52,517 bases of DNA from Spirochaetota bacterium (GCA_013151965.1 JAADHF010000061.1:1-52517); one strand, 5' to 3'; shown: positions 1-10,128, counted from the first letter of the stretch. Numbers and translations: made by a program. Notes: generated by a model not told the origin, from the sequence alone.

Positions 1-456
1 AATGGAATTTCTTAATTTATCGTAACGGGGATCGGAAAAAAAACTGCTGTCCTTTAAAATAATATTTAACGTTTTAATCATCAAGATATAATTTTTACGC
101 GTCAAATATATGTCGGACATCTTATACAGTAAACTGTAAATTTCATCCGGTATCGTAAATGCACTTCTATATTTATATGCACTTCTATAATGAAGCAAAG
201 CAAGATCATACTCACCTTCTTCCAAAAACACGTCTCCGATTGCTATATCCGCTTCAGGGTATATACCTCTTTTTCTATTAAGCGCCTGCTGAAAAAGTTT
301 TAATGCTTCACCGATTCTACTCTTAGAAAGCAGCACCCTGCCCTCTTCCAGAACTATCCAGGCTGCCGTAGGATTACTTTTATCTTCAGAAAAAAGGTTA
401 AATGAATTAAATAAAATAAATGATGACAATATAAAAATAAATAAAAACGATTTCAA
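1..456 (-). CDS. TPR-like exported protein, partial (C-terminus outside window)
   Basis: An open frame of 152 codons runs off the left edge of the window without a stop. It begins at a TTG (454-456) that overlaps the TGA stop of ispG, so it looks translationally coupled as the last visible gene of the V-ATPase/ispG transcript. The first 20 or so residues are strongly hydrophobic, followed by a short polar SED stretch, which reads as a signal peptide without a lipobox. The rest has repeats of the TPR kind (for example GEALKLFQQALNRKRG and GEYDLALLHYRSAYKYRS). Such proteins are usually periplasmic or membrane-associated scaffolds. No specific function can be given. The TTG start is an inference from the overlap; no ATG is available nearby. 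Confidence 0.7.
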   Translation of the reverse strand, partial: MKSFLFIFILSSFILFNSFNLFSEDKSNPTAAWIVLEEGRVLLSKSRIGEALKLFQQALNRKRGIYPEADIAIGDVFLEEGEYDLALLHYRSAYKYRSAFTIPDEIYSLLYKMSDIYLTRKNYILMIKTLNIILKDSSFFSDPRYDKLRNSI

Positions 457-1523
457 AATTTATTAATTTCCTCCAAAAATATATCCGGTGCATCTTCGAT
501 TTTTACACTTTTAATAACCGAGCCTTTTTTAAAAAGAACTGCATATTTGCCTGCTCCTGCAATACCGATATCCGCTGATTTTGCTTCGCCAGGCCCGTTA
601 ACAGGACATCCCATTACGGCAATTGTAACATCTTTTTTTATAGTATGAATATTTTTATACAGATTAGTGACAAAAACTTTTACATCAAAAACAGACCTGC
701 TGCACATGGGACAGGAAACAATATCAATTCCACCGGCAGAAACACCGGCTGTCTTAAGTATTTCTTTCCCGGTCAGTACCTCATCTTCCGGTTCGCTGGA
801 AAGTGACACTCTTATCGTATCACCTATTCCTTCCTTTAGTAAAGTCGTCAGTGCAAAGGAATTTTTAACAATTCCGGGAATTAAAGGACCGGCTTCCGTA
901 ACACCGATATGAAGAGGAAAATCGAACCGTTCGGAAAACAGCCTGTTTGCTCTTATGGTGGATGTAACATCGGATGATTTTAACGAAAAAATAACATTTT
1001 TAAAACTGTATTTCTCTAGAATATTCAGTTCGGATTCCGCAGCCTTAACCATGGCCAATGCGCTATCTTTTTCATTTTGTAAATTGCGTGGAAGAGAACC
1101 TGCATTTACACCGATTCGAAGAGGAATACCCTTATCTGTCGACTTTTTTATAACTTCGACAACTCCGGATTCTTTTCCGATATTTCCCGGATTAATCCGA
1201 ACCTTTGCTACGGGAAAATCAAGAACTCTTAAAGCGATTTTATAGTCGAAGTGTATATCAGCTACGACAGGTAATTCCGTTTTTTTCGAAAGATTACCCA
1301 CAAATTCAGCAGCTTGCATATCGGGAACTGCAAAACGAATAATATCACAGCCGATATCCTGCAATTTAATTAATTCCGGAAGTATTTTTTTATCTGCACA
1401 TGAAAGGGGTTTTTTCCACATGGTCTGGACAGATACAGGGAAATTACCTCCGATAATAATTTTACCTACTCGTACAGCTCTGGTCTTTTTTCTTTTCACA
1501 GATTCGATAACGGTTTTTATCAC
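453..1523 (-). CDS. ispG: 4-hydroxy-3-methylbut-2-en-1-yl diphosphate synthase (IspG/GcpE)
   Basis: IspG carries out the reductive ring opening of MEcPP to HMBPP in the cytoplasmic MEP isoprenoid pathway, using a [4Fe-4S] cluster. The 356 residues match the short bacterial form. The N-terminal barrel starts at RKKTRAVRVG. The C-terminal half has the cluster ligands C271 and C274 (CPMC) and C306 in the GCPVNGPGEA motif, with E313 as the likely fourth ligand; these are one residue off the E. coli numbering. The start is GTG (1521-1523), overlapping the stop of the upstream coiled-coil gene as GTGA. That places ispG in the V-ATPase transcript. The call is secure. Confidence 0.97.
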   Translation of the reverse strand: MIKTVIESVKRKKTRAVRVGKIIIGGNFPVSVQTMWKKPLSCADKKILPELIKLQDIGCDIIRFAVPDMQAAEFVGNLSKKTELPVVADIHFDYKIALRVLDFPVAKVRINPGNIGKESGVVEVIKKSTDKGIPLRIGVNAGSLPRNLQNEKDSALAMVKAAESELNILEKYSFKNVIFSLKSSDVTSTIRANRLFSERFDFPLHIGVTEAGPLIPGIVKNSFALTTLLKEGIGDTIRVSLSSEPEDEVLTGKEILKTAGVSAGGIDIVSCPMCSRSVFDVKVFVTNLYKNIHTIKKDVTIAVMGCPVNGPGEAKSADIGIAGAGKYAVLFKKGSVIKSVKIEDAPDIFLEEINKF

Positions 1524-1888
1524 TCAATTATTATATCAGGAAGAGCATTTTCATCAACCTTATAAATAGTCCTGATTATAAGGTTTAGCCCGCTCCGCAT
1601 GAGTACGGATTGATCATAAAGATCTTCCAGCTTGCTTATCATAGTTGCTTTAAAATCCTTTATCATTTTAAAGCCTGTAATATCAATTTCTTCGATTATC
1701 TCCATTGTCTTTTTTATGGACTTTAACTCATTATTAAATACATTAATATTTTCTTTGTAAACATAACCCTTACTTTTAAAAACACCTTTACGTTGTTCCC
1801 ATTCTTTCTCTGTTTTTATAAGATCGATTTCCATATCCTTGAGAGTCTTCACAATCCGTTCTTTAAAGACTTCAAGTTTTTTTTTCAT
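1520..1888 (-). CDS. Small charged coiled-coil protein of unknown function, in V-ATPase operon
   Basis: This 122-residue protein is rich in Lys and Glu and is predicted to be nearly all alpha-helical, with heptad-like spacing over about residues 1-95 and a more hydrophobic tail (LNLIIRTIYKV). It has no signal peptide, membrane segment or cysteine. It lies 6 bases after V-ATPase subunit D, with an AAGGA element before its ATG, and its stop overlaps the ispG start. Its position and shape resemble stalk subunits, so a role as an accessory subunit or assembly factor of the ATPase is possible. That is inference from context; I do not recognise the family. Confidence 0.8.
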   Translation of the reverse strand: MKKKLEVFKERIVKTLKDMEIDLIKTEKEWEQRKGVFKSKGYVYKENINVFNNELKSIKKTMEIIEEIDITGFKMIKDFKATMISKLEDLYDQSVLMRSGLNLIIRTIYKVDENALPDIIIE

Positions 1889-1894
1889 GGTTTT

Positions 1895-2512
1895 TTACAT
1901 CCTTAACATTTCTTTTATTTTCATGAGCCTCGTTGTATTACTGCGTTCAAGTTCGTCGAGTTTACTGGAAATATATTTAATCGCTTCTTCCTGCTGCGGG
2001 ATAAGAATATACTCCAGAGCATTTACTCTTCGTCTTGTTTTTTCTATTTCCGCAGCTACGAGTTCTATCGTCTTTTCAAGTTCCGCCAGTTTTACCATAC
2101 GTTCCAGCATTCTTTTAAGCCTGCCCATAGCCTCATCAAGGTCGTAGTTTGTACTGTCAATACTGTAACTGAGCATATTGCCTTCGATTGTAAAATTAAA
2201 TATCGGTATTCTTACATTCATCAGCAGTTTTTCTTCTACCCGTAGTTTTGCTTCACACTGCGGAAAAGCAAGGGCTGTAAGATATGCCTGTTTGGGCATA
2301 CTTGCCGATGCAAGAATAAGATGCTGAAACATCTCACTGAGTTCGGCATCTACCTGATTTCTTAAAACCTTGTAATCCTTGATAATCTGCATAAAATCCT
2401 TTAATAGTCCTTCCAGCTTATCTTTTAAAAGTTTATGACCCCGAACGGCTACCTGCTGCTTCCGCTTTAACTGAAGCAGCTCCATTCTATTGGGGTTTAC
2501 CTGGATTGACAT
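1895..2512 (-). CDS. ntpD: V-type ATP synthase subunit D (central rotor shaft)
   Basis: Subunit D forms the coiled-coil axle inside the A3B3 head and couples catalysis to rotation of the membrane ring. The 205 residues match the family length. The N-terminal signature (NPNRMELLQLKRKQQVAVRG) and two long antiparallel helices separated by a small beta-rich middle are visible. The ATG overlaps the TAA stop of subunit B (TAATG), so the two are translationally coupled. It is the last canonical ATPase subunit of the operon. Confidence 0.97.
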   Translation of the reverse strand: MSIQVNPNRMELLQLKRKQQVAVRGHKLLKDKLEGLLKDFMQIIKDYKVLRNQVDAELSEMFQHLILASASMPKQAYLTALAFPQCEAKLRVEEKLLMNVRIPIFNFTIEGNMLSYSIDSTNYDLDEAMGRLKRMLERMVKLAELEKTIELVAAEIEKTRRRVNALEYILIPQQEEAIKYISSKLDELERSNTTRLMKIKEMLRM

Positions 2513-3888
2513 TAGTTTTTCTCTCCAAGGTACTTATCTATATATTCGTTTCTTATCCGCTTTAATTCCGTTCTGGGAAGAATGTTAAGTAATTTCCAGC
2601 CGATGTTAAGTGTCTCATCTATACTGCGGTTTTCTTCGAATCCCTGGTTAATAAATTTCTGTTCGAACTGCTCTGCGAATTTTACATATATTCGGTCTAT
2701 CGGCGTTAATGCCGCTTCACCGAGTACAACGGCTAATTCCCTGGATTCGACTCCCTTTGCATATGCGGCAAAAAGCTGATTCGCAACATCCGCATGATCT
2801 TCGCGTGTTTTCCCCTCCCCTATTCCTTTCTGCATTAATCTCGACAGGGACGGAAGAACATTTATAGGAGGAAGGATTCCCTTTCTGTGAATATCACGTC
2901 CGAGAAAAACCTGTCCTTCTGTAATATAACCTGTAAGGTCCGGAATCGGATGCGTTTTATCGTCTTCCGGCATAGTAAGAATCGGAAACTGTGTAATTGA
3001 CCCGCTTTTGCCTTTAATTCTTCCTGCTCTTTCATACAACATGGAAAGGTCGGTATACATGTAGCCGGGATATCCCCTTCTTCCGGGCACTTCCTTTCTT
3101 GCTGCGGAAATCTCACGTAAAGCTTCACAGTAGTTTGTCATATCGGTGAGAATAACAAGCACGTGCATATCAAGTTCGAATGCAAGGTATTCGGCAGCGG
3201 TAAGTGCTACCCGCGGAATTGCAATCCTCTCGATAACAGGATCATTGGCAAGATTAATATAAAGAATAGAACGCTCTATTGCTCCGGTTTTCCTTAAGTC
3301 GTCGATAAAGAAATTAGCCTCTTCGAATGTGATACCCATAGCGGCGAAAACAACGGCAAATTCTTCCGCTTTACCTAATGTCTTCGACTGCCGTGCTATC
3401 TGTGCGGCAAGCTGAGCATGGGGAAGACCTGACCCTGAGAAAATAGGAAGCTTCTGTCCCCTGACGAGTGTTAAGAGTCCGTCAATAGCCGATACACCTG
3501 TTTGTATAAATTCGGAAGGAAAATTCCTGCTGTATGGATTAATCGGAGAACCGTTAATATCCATATGCTTTTCAGGAATTATTTCTCCGCTTTCGTCTAT
3601 AGGATCTCCGACTCCGTTAAATATTCTGCCAAGCATTTCTCTTGTCAATGAAGTAGTCATACCCCTGCCGAGAAATCTGACCGTCGCAAGGTCGGTGGAT
3701 ATGCCCTGCGAAGATTCAAAAAGCTGAACAAGAGCTCTCTTTTCGCTCGTTTCCAGAACCTGGCCGCGTCTTATACTCCCGTCCTGCAGTTCCACATCTG
3801 TAAGTTCTCCATATTTTATTCCCTCTACGCCTTCGACAATCATCAACGGGCCTTCCAACCCTCTGGCGCTTTTATATTCTTTAATCAT
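2512..3888 (-). CDS. ntpB: V-type ATP synthase subunit B (non-catalytic)
   Basis: Subunit B alternates with subunit A in the cytoplasmic A3B3 hexamer and helps form the nucleotide sites. The 458-residue length is typical. The degenerate P-loop region [19 protein letters not shown] lacks the GKT of a catalytic Walker A motif, as expected for B subunits. The later motif with [15 protein letters not shown] is also characteristic. The ATG overlaps the TGA stop of subunit A (ATGA), with GGAGGG just upstream. Confidence 0.98.
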   Translation of the reverse strand: MIKEYKSARGLEGPLMIVEGVEGIKYGELTDVELQDGSIRRGQVLETSEKRALVQLFESSQGISTDLATVRFLGRGMTTSLTREMLGRIFNGVGDPIDESGEIIPEKHMDINGSPINPYSRNFPSEFIQTGVSAIDGLLTLVRGQKLPIFSGSGLPHAQLAAQIARQSKTLGKAEEFAVVFAAMGITFEEANFFIDDLRKTGAIERSILYINLANDPVIERIAIPRVALTAAEYLAFELDMHVLVILTDMTNYCEALREISAARKEVPGRRGYPGYMYTDLSMLYERAGRIKGKSGSITQFPILTMPEDDKTHPIPDLTGYITEGQVFLGRDIHRKGILPPINVLPSLSRLMQKGIGEGKTREDHADVANQLFAAYAKGVESRELAVVLGEAALTPIDRIYVKFAEQFEQKFINQGFEENRSIDETLNIGWKLLNILPRTELKRIRNEYIDKYLGEKN

Positions 3889-5648
3889 GCGGAAGCCCTC
3901 CGTGTCTTTATTTCATCGAAAGCAGTTCTTATAGAATCCTGCACAGCTTTTATTTTATCGATTTCTTCTTCCGGATGATATTTCATCCTGGCTATTTCCT
4001 CGCGCACTTCCTGCTCGAGAATAAGATCCAGGGGAACATCAGCTGCAATTGCTTCCATGGCAAGTGTAAAAAATAAAAGAATGGATTCGAGCATAAGAAA
4101 CTGTTTTTTTAATGATGTATATGTATCAACCTCATGAAAAGCATTCTGATGAAGAAAATCTTCTTTTATGCTTCTGGCTATTTCTAATGTTAATCTATCC
4201 TTTGGCGACAGAGCATCGATACCGACGAGACGTACTATTTCTTCCAGTTCCGATTCTTCCTGCAGTATCCTCAAGGCAGCTTGCCTGTTTTTAAGCCATA
4301 GTTCCGATACTTCATTATTGTAGAAATTATTCATTAAATCGGAATAGAGCGAATATGAACTAAGCCAGTTAATTGCGGGAAAATGCCTTGCATAGGCAAG
4401 TTTCGCATCCAGACCCCAGAAAACTCTTACTTCTCTTAAGGTTGCCTGAACTACAGGATCGGAAAGATCTCCGCCGGGAGGGGAAACCGCACCGATAACA
4501 GACAGGGAAGCTTCTTCATCCGACCCGAATGGTATCACAAGACCGGCTCTTTCGTAGAACTCGGAAATTCTGGATGCGAGGTAAGCAGGATAACCTTCTT
4601 CTCCGGGCATTTCCTCCAGGCGGCCGGATATTTCACGCATGGCTTCCGCCCATCTCGATGTGGAATCCGCCATTAAAGCAACATTATAACCCATATCCCT
4701 GTAATATTCCGCAAGTGTAATCCCCGTAAAAACCGAGGCTTCACGTGCTGCAACAGGCATATTTGAGGTATTCGCTATAAGTATTGTTCTCTCCATAAGC
4801 GGTCTTCCGCTTTTAGGGTCCTTTAGTTCAGGGAATTCGATAAGAACATCCGTCATCTCATTCCCCCGTTCTCCGCATCCCACATAAACAATAATTTCAG
4901 CATCCGCCCATTTTGCCAACTGGTGCTGAACAACAGTCTTTCCCGACCCGAAGGGTCCCGGTATACATGCCGAGCCGCCTTTTGCAAGGGGAAAAAACGT
5001 ATCCAGTACCCTCTGTCCGGTAATAAGGGGGATAGTCGGGTTTATCTTTCTTTTAAAAGGCCGGCCCTGCCTTACAGGCCATTTATGGGCAAGTCTGAGT
5101 ATGTGCTTTTCGTCGAATGAATCTTTAAGTGTTCCGATAGTATCTTTAACGGTATATGTCCCGCTGGAAATATCCAGAAGTTCTCCTGATAAATTCGGAG
5201 GCACCATAACCCAGTGCCTTACTATTTCGGTTTCCTCAACATATCCCAGCCGCTGACCTCCCTGAAGCTTCTCACCGGGTTTCGCGGTAGCTGTAAAATA
5301 CCACTTTTTATCATACGAAATCGGAGGTTCGGATATACCGCGGGCAATGAAATCTCCGTATTTATTACTGATAACATCGAGAGGACGCTGAATACCGTCA
5401 TAGATTTGTTTAATCAACCCGGGACCGAGTTCAACGGAGAGCTGATTGCCTGTATTAACAACAGGTTCGCCTGGGCCTACCCCTTCTGTCTGTTCATATA
5501 CCTGGATCGATGCTTCATCTCCGTTTATCCCTATGATTTCTCCGAAAAGTCCGATTTCCCCGACTTTTACTACTTCGTACATCATAGGATTTTCCAGACT
5601 TCTGGCTACGACAAGTGGTCCGGATACCTTTATAATTTTACCAGCCAT
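3885..5648 (-). CDS. ntpA: V-type ATP synthase subunit A (catalytic)
   Basis: Subunit A is the catalytic subunit of the V1/A1 head. The 587 residues include the N-terminal barrel, the A-type non-homologous insertion (about residues 115-190), the Walker A motif GPFGSGKT at 231-238 and the catalytic GER motif with E260 and R261. The [21 protein letters not shown] segment typical of the family, cited here only in part, is also present. A GGGAG ribosome site lies 6 bases before the ATG. Nothing is missing compared with active relatives. Confidence 0.98.
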   Translation of the reverse strand: MAGKIIKVSGPLVVARSLENPMMYEVVKVGEIGLFGEIIGINGDEASIQVYEQTEGVGPGEPVVNTGNQLSVELGPGLIKQIYDGIQRPLDVISNKYGDFIARGISEPPISYDKKWYFTATAKPGEKLQGGQRLGYVEETEIVRHWVMVPPNLSGELLDISSGTYTVKDTIGTLKDSFDEKHILRLAHKWPVRQGRPFKRKINPTIPLITGQRVLDTFFPLAKGGSACIPGPFGSGKTVVQHQLAKWADAEIIVYVGCGERGNEMTDVLIEFPELKDPKSGRPLMERTILIANTSNMPVAAREASVFTGITLAEYYRDMGYNVALMADSTSRWAEAMREISGRLEEMPGEEGYPAYLASRISEFYERAGLVIPFGSDEEASLSVIGAVSPPGGDLSDPVVQATLREVRVFWGLDAKLAYARHFPAINWLSSYSLYSDLMNNFYNNEVSELWLKNRQAALRILQEESELEEIVRLVGIDALSPKDRLTLEIARSIKEDFLHQNAFHEVDTYTSLKKQFLMLESILLFFTLAMEAIAADVPLDLILEQEVREEIARMKYHPEEEIDKIKAVQDSIRTAFDEIKTRRASA

Positions 5649-5669
5649 TTTTAACTCCCATCTTCCTTG

Positions 5670-5996
5670 TTATTCTTTACCCAAAAGGTCAATTCCAATT
5701 GCCTTTTCTACCGCACTCTTAATTTTTTTATAGCCTATGCCTCTGGAACCGCTCTGATCAGGTACAATTATAATTGCAGGTACAGAGCCCGTGGGTATTT
5801 CAGATATCTCATTTAATATTGATTCCGCTAATATTTCCGTAATAAAAATAATAGCGTATTTTTTACTTAAACTGAGCTCTTTCAGTTTTTTAAGAGCTTC
5901 TTCGCTCTTATATGCAGGAAAACCTTCTACACCGCCTGCAGAAAATCCATTAACCGTTGAACTGTCGCCTATCATTGCGATTTTATATGCAGACAT
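5670..5996 (-). CDS. ntpG: V-type ATP synthase subunit F (NtpG-type rotor subunit)
   Basis: This small Rossmann-like protein (108 residues) binds subunit D in the central stalk. The opening KIAMIGDSSTVNGFSAGGVE and the later segment PAIIIVPDQSG are characteristic of subunit F. In the Enterococcus hirae nomenclature, whose gene order matches here, this subunit is NtpG. Its start overlaps the 3' end of subunit C by 14 bases, and AAGGA lies 6 bases upstream of the ATG, supporting coupled translation. Confidence 0.93.
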   Translation of the reverse strand: MSAYKIAMIGDSSTVNGFSAGGVEGFPAYKSEEALKKLKELSLSKKYAIIFITEILAESILNEISEIPTGSVPAIIIVPDQSGSRGIGYKKIKSAVEKAIGIDLLGKE

Positions 5997-6990
5997 TTAA
6001 TATCCTTTTCTGCAAAGTTTCAGAGGGAATACCATTAAGTTTTCCCAGTAAAATCAGCCTGCAGTTATACAGGTCTGCGGTTTTACGTGATAAAAAATAA
6101 TATGCATATTCTATGGAGGGTGAATAATATCTCCATTTCTCAATTCCCCTGTAAAGTTCATGCTTTAATTTAAGAATTATTTCTGAAATATTTTTTCCTT
6201 CGGAAAACTCGTTAAGAGTACGTCTTAAAATACCTTCTCTTAATCCTGCGGTAAATCCCTGCCAGTCCTGCGGTGTGTTCGCATATGTGTCCTTGAAATT
6301 GTTGAGAATATGATAATTTTTTAGTCCCGCAGATACGATATCCCATTCGATTCCTGCGGTTTTACCCCTTATAAGAAGTTCTGAAATCTTAATCTCTGCG
6401 GCAGCTGTAAAAAACCGAAGCAGCTCCTGTGAACCGGAATCCGCAGCTGTCTTTATAAGAAGAAGATTTTTTTCTCTATCCAGTGCAAATTCAAAAGCCT
6501 GTGTATTTTTATCAGCATCATAATATGCAATCCATGCTTCCTGCAGAGCATCGTATATATCCTGCGGCAGCCACGAGAAATTCATTTCCTCGGTTGCCGA
6601 TAAAAGCTGTTCCATGGAAACGTCACCTTCCGGCCCGTAAAGTTCATCGATCTTTTTTTCTCTCAATTTGGAAAGTACGGACACTTTAAGATTAAAGAAA
6701 TCCCATGGAGTAAAAACAAGCTTCTTAAGTTCTTCCGACGGAGCATTGAGCTGTAAAAAACTGCTTATTTCATTGAATTCTCCGGAGATACCTGAGTCTA
6801 TTCCTTTTTCGTTTGCTGATTTTCTTAATTCATCAGAAAAGGGACTTTCCGGTACTTGAGTAACGGCCTCTTCGAAACTTCCTGATCTTAACAGGTTTTC
6901 TACATGGTAATCGTCCAGCAGTTCACTTTCTCTGCTTTTAAAGACCCCGAATACGAAATTATAATCTGATTTCCTGTTCTGTGGTTGCAT
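5983..6990 (-). CDS. ntpC: V-type ATP synthase subunit C (rotor socket, d-like)
   Basis: Subunit C sits as a funnel between the central stalk and the membrane ring. The 335-residue all-helical protein has the usual length, and its gene position between E and F is that of ntpC. Sequence similarity in this family is weak. The pattern VENLLRSGSFEEAVTQVPES near the N-terminus and the repeated helical layout support the call, with synteny as the stronger evidence. An AGGAA element precedes the ATG. Confidence 0.9.
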   Translation of the reverse strand: MQPQNRKSDYNFVFGVFKSRESELLDDYHVENLLRSGSFEEAVTQVPESPFSDELRKSANEKGIDSGISGEFNEISSFLQLNAPSEELKKLVFTPWDFFNLKVSVLSKLREKKIDELYGPEGDVSMEQLLSATEEMNFSWLPQDIYDALQEAWIAYYDADKNTQAFEFALDREKNLLLIKTAADSGSQELLRFFTAAAEIKISELLIRGKTAGIEWDIVSAGLKNYHILNNFKDTYANTPQDWQGFTAGLREGILRRTLNEFSEGKNISEIILKLKHELYRGIEKWRYYSPSIEYAYYFLSRKTADLYNCRLILLGKLNGIPSETLQKRILNVCI

Positions 6991-7022
6991 ACCTGATATT
7001 CCTGATTCCTCTATATCTTTCT

Positions 7023-7589
7023 TTATTCTTTAAAAAGGGTCTTTGCTAATTCAACTTCATTTTGTTCTTTAAGAATTTTAAATGCTTCATCGAGTGAACA
7101 ATTTAAACGAATATCCCCTTTCGGGATAATAAATCCCGCTCGGAATTTCCCCTTTTCTTCCGCTATACTTACCCTGTATTTGATAAGAATATCTTTAAAT
7201 GATTTTTCGAAAGAGTCTTTTTCTTTTGCGGAAACAATTATAGTATCACCCGGAGAAGAATTGTTTTTAAGTTCTTTATCCAGATAATTTAAATAGTATT
7301 TTCCGCTTACAGCCCGTTTCCATCCGGTGTCATAGAGATTATTTAGAAGTTTTCTCTTTAATGCCTGAAGTTTGTTTTTTTCTGTTAATCTTAAAGCGGA
7401 AATTCTCTGCAGGTGTTTTTCACGAATATGTTTTTTTCCGGATTTCAGCTTTTCATCGAAATCATTTTCCAGTTCTTTTACCTTATCTTTAAGAATTTGT
7501 TCATATTTCACCCCGGCTTCTTTAAGTTCAGCCTCTCCCTTTTCCCGCGCTTTGGTTAATATTTTTTCTATGATTTCACTGGTTGCCAC
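7023..7589 (-). CDS. ntpE: V-type ATP synthase subunit E (peripheral stalk)
   Basis: Subunit E pairs with the small G/H subunit to form the outer stalks that hold the head still. The N-terminal half is a long Lys/Glu-rich helix, and the C-terminal half is the globular domain that binds the A3B3 head. I chose the GTG at 7587-7589 as start because AGGAGG (7598-7603) lies exactly 8 bases before it. The alternative ATG at 7605-7607 overlaps the stop of subunit K and would put this ribosome site inside the gene. The protein is then 188 residues. Confidence 0.9.
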   Translation of the reverse strand: MATSEIIEKILTKAREKGEAELKEAGVKYEQILKDKVKELENDFDEKLKSGKKHIREKHLQRISALRLTEKNKLQALKRKLLNNLYDTGWKRAVSGKYYLNYLDKELKNNSSPGDTIIVSAKEKDSFEKSFKDILIKYRVSIAEEKGKFRAGFIIPKGDIRLNCSLDEAFKILKEQNEVELAKTLFKE

Positions 7590-7606
7590 AGATATATCCT
7601 CCTGCA

Positions 7607-8089
7607 TTAAAATTTAATTCCGACCATGAGAATAAGTATTGTGGCAATAAGTGCGAATAAACCGAATGTCTCTACCATTGCCGGCAGAATAACAGCTTTC
7701 CCGAAAGCTTCGGGTCTTTTCGCTATGAGACCCATAGAAGCAACGGCAGAACGACCCTGCCAGATTGCCGATATAAGCTCTCCGAACATAGCCGGTATAC
7801 AGGCACCGAAAACCGCCAGGCCCTTTCCGATACTGAGATCGAAGAGCGGGTTTGCGCCGCCGAGTATCTGAAGCTTTACCATTACAAGAATTGCTACAAT
7901 TAAGCCGTAGATAGACTGCGTTGCCGGAAGAGCCTGAAGAATAAGCATGGGTCCGAATTTATCCGGATCTTCGGATAATACTCCGCCGGCCATTTCACCT
8001 GCTAATCCTACTCCAATCGAAGAACCCGCTGCTGCAAATCCGGCTGCAAGTGCTCCTCCGGAAACTGCTATTGCAAAACCTACTGTCAT
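7607..8089 (-). CDS. ntpK: V-type ATP synthase subunit K (membrane proteolipid ring), sodium-type
   Basis: This 160-residue protein has four membrane helices in two repeats and forms the ion-carrying ring. The ion site can be read directly: L54, T57 and Q58 in LPATQ, Y61, Q111 in WQGRS and E140 in MVETFG. These correspond to the sodium ligands L61, T64, Q65, Q110 and E139 (plus Y68) known for E. hirae NtpK, so sodium rather than proton transport is predicted. The start is supported by AGGAGG 7 bases before the ATG. Confidence 0.95.
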   Translation of the reverse strand: MTVGFAIAVSGGALAAGFAAAGSSIGVGLAGEMAGGVLSEDPDKFGPMLILQALPATQSIYGLIVAILVMVKLQILGGANPLFDLSIGKGLAVFGACIPAMFGELISAIWQGRSAVASMGLIAKRPEAFGKAVILPAMVETFGLFALIATILILMVGIKF

Positions 8090-8100
8090 TATTATTCCTC

Positions 8101-10125
8101 CTACTTTTCAAACCGATAGTGTTGTGATTCCCGTTTAAAGGGTATAAATGGTTTTCCGCCACCTGGATAGTAGCGGCTAAAAGATTCAAGATAATTAAGC
8201 CTTAAAGAATGTACAAAAGCGCTGAGCATTGAAAGAAACAGATTCAGAATATGAAAGAAAATTGCAATAATAACACCGATAACGATAGTTACAAGTGTAA
8301 AAAGAAGACTTCCGCTTCCCATCAGCAGGCCTCCCATTAAATTTGCAACAAGAGCAATAAAGCCTGTTGTCATGTCTATTATTGCAAGCCTCATATAAGA
8401 AAGTACATCGGAAAAGAACGATACAATTCCATAAAAACCAACTATCCCATAAAGGGAGATGACTCCGGACAGAAGACGTGAAAAAATATTTTTATTTTCT
8501 CTCCCGGAAAAAATAACAACTGCAAATGCACTTAATGCAATTAAAAGCAGAAACGTTGTTTCGAAAGGTTTCGGTATACTGCTTATGATTTTTGTAAACA
8601 CCCATCCGGTAATCGAAGAGAGCATTATAAACCACATCAGATAATCAAAGATTGCAGCTTCGATATCATGCATTTTAATGCTGTTTATAAGCCCTGCAAG
8701 TATGGAGGCAAGCTGCGTTATAACTCCCAAAACGATAGAAAGACCGATAACAGTCATAATATCTTTTGTCGGCAGGAAAAAAGGAAGAATGCCTAATATC
8801 TTGGGCCCGCCGTGTACGTAGCCCGGGCTGAAACCAAAAAAACTCCAGCTTAAGGTACCGAAAATCATGACCATTATTCCCATCTGCAGAAACATATTAA
8901 GAAATAACCGGGTTCCGGGATCCGGTTTAAATTTTCGTTTAAGAAATAAAATAAGAAGAACCTGCAGGGTTCCGTAACCTGCATCTCCCACACATATTCC
9001 GAAAAATACAGTCATTGTAATGGCAACAATAGGGGTGGGATCGATACCAAAATAGTTCGGCATACCGAACATTTCGAGAAGTGTCTGATACGGTTTAATC
9101 AATTTCGGGTTTTCAAGTTCTACAGGCGGATTATCGTCCTTCGCGGGTTTGCTGAAACGAAGAACAGCATCCGGAAAATTCTTATCGATAAGATTTTTAA
9201 AATCTTTTTTATTCGACTGTTTCACCCAGCCGTGAACTACAAGAACCATGCGGGAGTAAAACATTTTATTTCTTACCGTAATATTCTTCTTCCTGTTTGA
9301 ATATTCATCATAAAATGCTTTGATTATTTCCCTTTTTTTTAAGGATTCCACGGCAAAGAATTTAGATATTTTTTCTTTTTTTTCTTCGGAGGTTTTAATT
9401 ATTTTTACGGACTCCGCTTCGATTTCCTCTACGGTACTGTCGAAACAGGGTAATGTTACAACCTGGCTTCCCGAAATTTTTATAATATTTTCCAGATCGT
9501 CACGTTTTTCATTTAAGACAATAAAATAACCGAGTTTGTCCTTCTTGTTTTCCGACACCACCACCCATTCCGTATAGCCTTCCAGTTCTTTTTCTTTAAG
9601 CAAAACCGTTACCTTCTTATACTGCTCGTTTTTACATGCAATTAGAATAACCGATACATACTCGGATTCCTGGTAAAGGGATAGATTTTCTTTAAGCTGA
9701 GTCCATGGGGTTAAAGATTTTATTAATTCTTTATTTTTTTCTATTTCTCCGGCGGCCTCTTCGTAATCTCTGAATTCGGATTTAAGATTTTCTGTATATT
9801 CATTAATTTTAAAAGATTTAATGATGTCATTAAATTTATCCGCCTCTATGTAAGGGGCGGAACCAAAGAACTCTTCCAACAGTCCTTTCTTTTCCGGATC
9901 GAAATTCCTAAAGGTGTCAAGAATCCATTTGGAATTACCAAGTATCTCATCCACCTCCGAAGAATCGACATCTGTCCTTTCTTCTATATATTCCGCTTTC
10001 TCCTTGATGGAATCGTGTATATCCGAAATATGAATCAGCTTGCTTTCTTCCAGATATTTAATAAGAGAAGACTCATTGTCCTTCGGAAGAATAATATCCG
10101 TTTTTAATACTCGGGCAATCGACAT
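8101..10125 (-). CDS. ntpI: V-type ATP synthase subunit I (membrane stator, a-subunit)
   Basis: Subunit I provides the ion half-channels and anchors the outer stalks. The 674 residues split into a long cytoplasmic N-terminal half with coiled-coil segments (about 1-340) and a C-terminal half with seven or eight membrane helices starting near the GMPNYFGIDPTPIVAIT segment. The MRLAIIDM stretch within a late helix carries the Arg expected next to the ring carboxylate. The gene lies between the G/H subunit and the proteolipid, as in other bacterial V-ATPase operons. Confidence 0.96.
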   Translation of the reverse strand: MSIARVLKTDIILPKDNESSLIKYLEESKLIHISDIHDSIKEKAEYIEERTDVDSSEVDEILGNSKWILDTFRNFDPEKKGLLEEFFGSAPYIEADKFNDIIKSFKINEYTENLKSEFRDYEEAAGEIEKNKELIKSLTPWTQLKENLSLYQESEYVSVILIACKNEQYKKVTVLLKEKELEGYTEWVVVSENKKDKLGYFIVLNEKRDDLENIIKISGSQVVTLPCFDSTVEEIEAESVKIIKTSEEKKEKISKFFAVESLKKREIIKAFYDEYSNRKKNITVRNKMFYSRMVLVVHGWVKQSNKKDFKNLIDKNFPDAVLRFSKPAKDDNPPVELENPKLIKPYQTLLEMFGMPNYFGIDPTPIVAITMTVFFGICVGDAGYGTLQVLLILFLKRKFKPDPGTRLFLNMFLQMGIMVMIFGTLSWSFFGFSPGYVHGGPKILGILPFFLPTKDIMTVIGLSIVLGVITQLASILAGLINSIKMHDIEAAIFDYLMWFIMLSSITGWVFTKIISSIPKPFETTFLLLIALSAFAVVIFSGRENKNIFSRLLSGVISLYGIVGFYGIVSFFSDVLSYMRLAIIDMTTGFIALVANLMGGLLMGSGSLLFTLVTIVIGVIIAIFFHILNLFLSMLSAFVHSLRLNYLESFSRYYPGGGKPFIPFKRESQHYRFEK

Positions 10126-10128
10126 ATT

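Noticed and set aside
5214..5654. 146-residue open frame opposite V-ATPase subunit A
   Set aside because: The minus-strand gene is certain, and the plus-strand reading has no start signal or known features.
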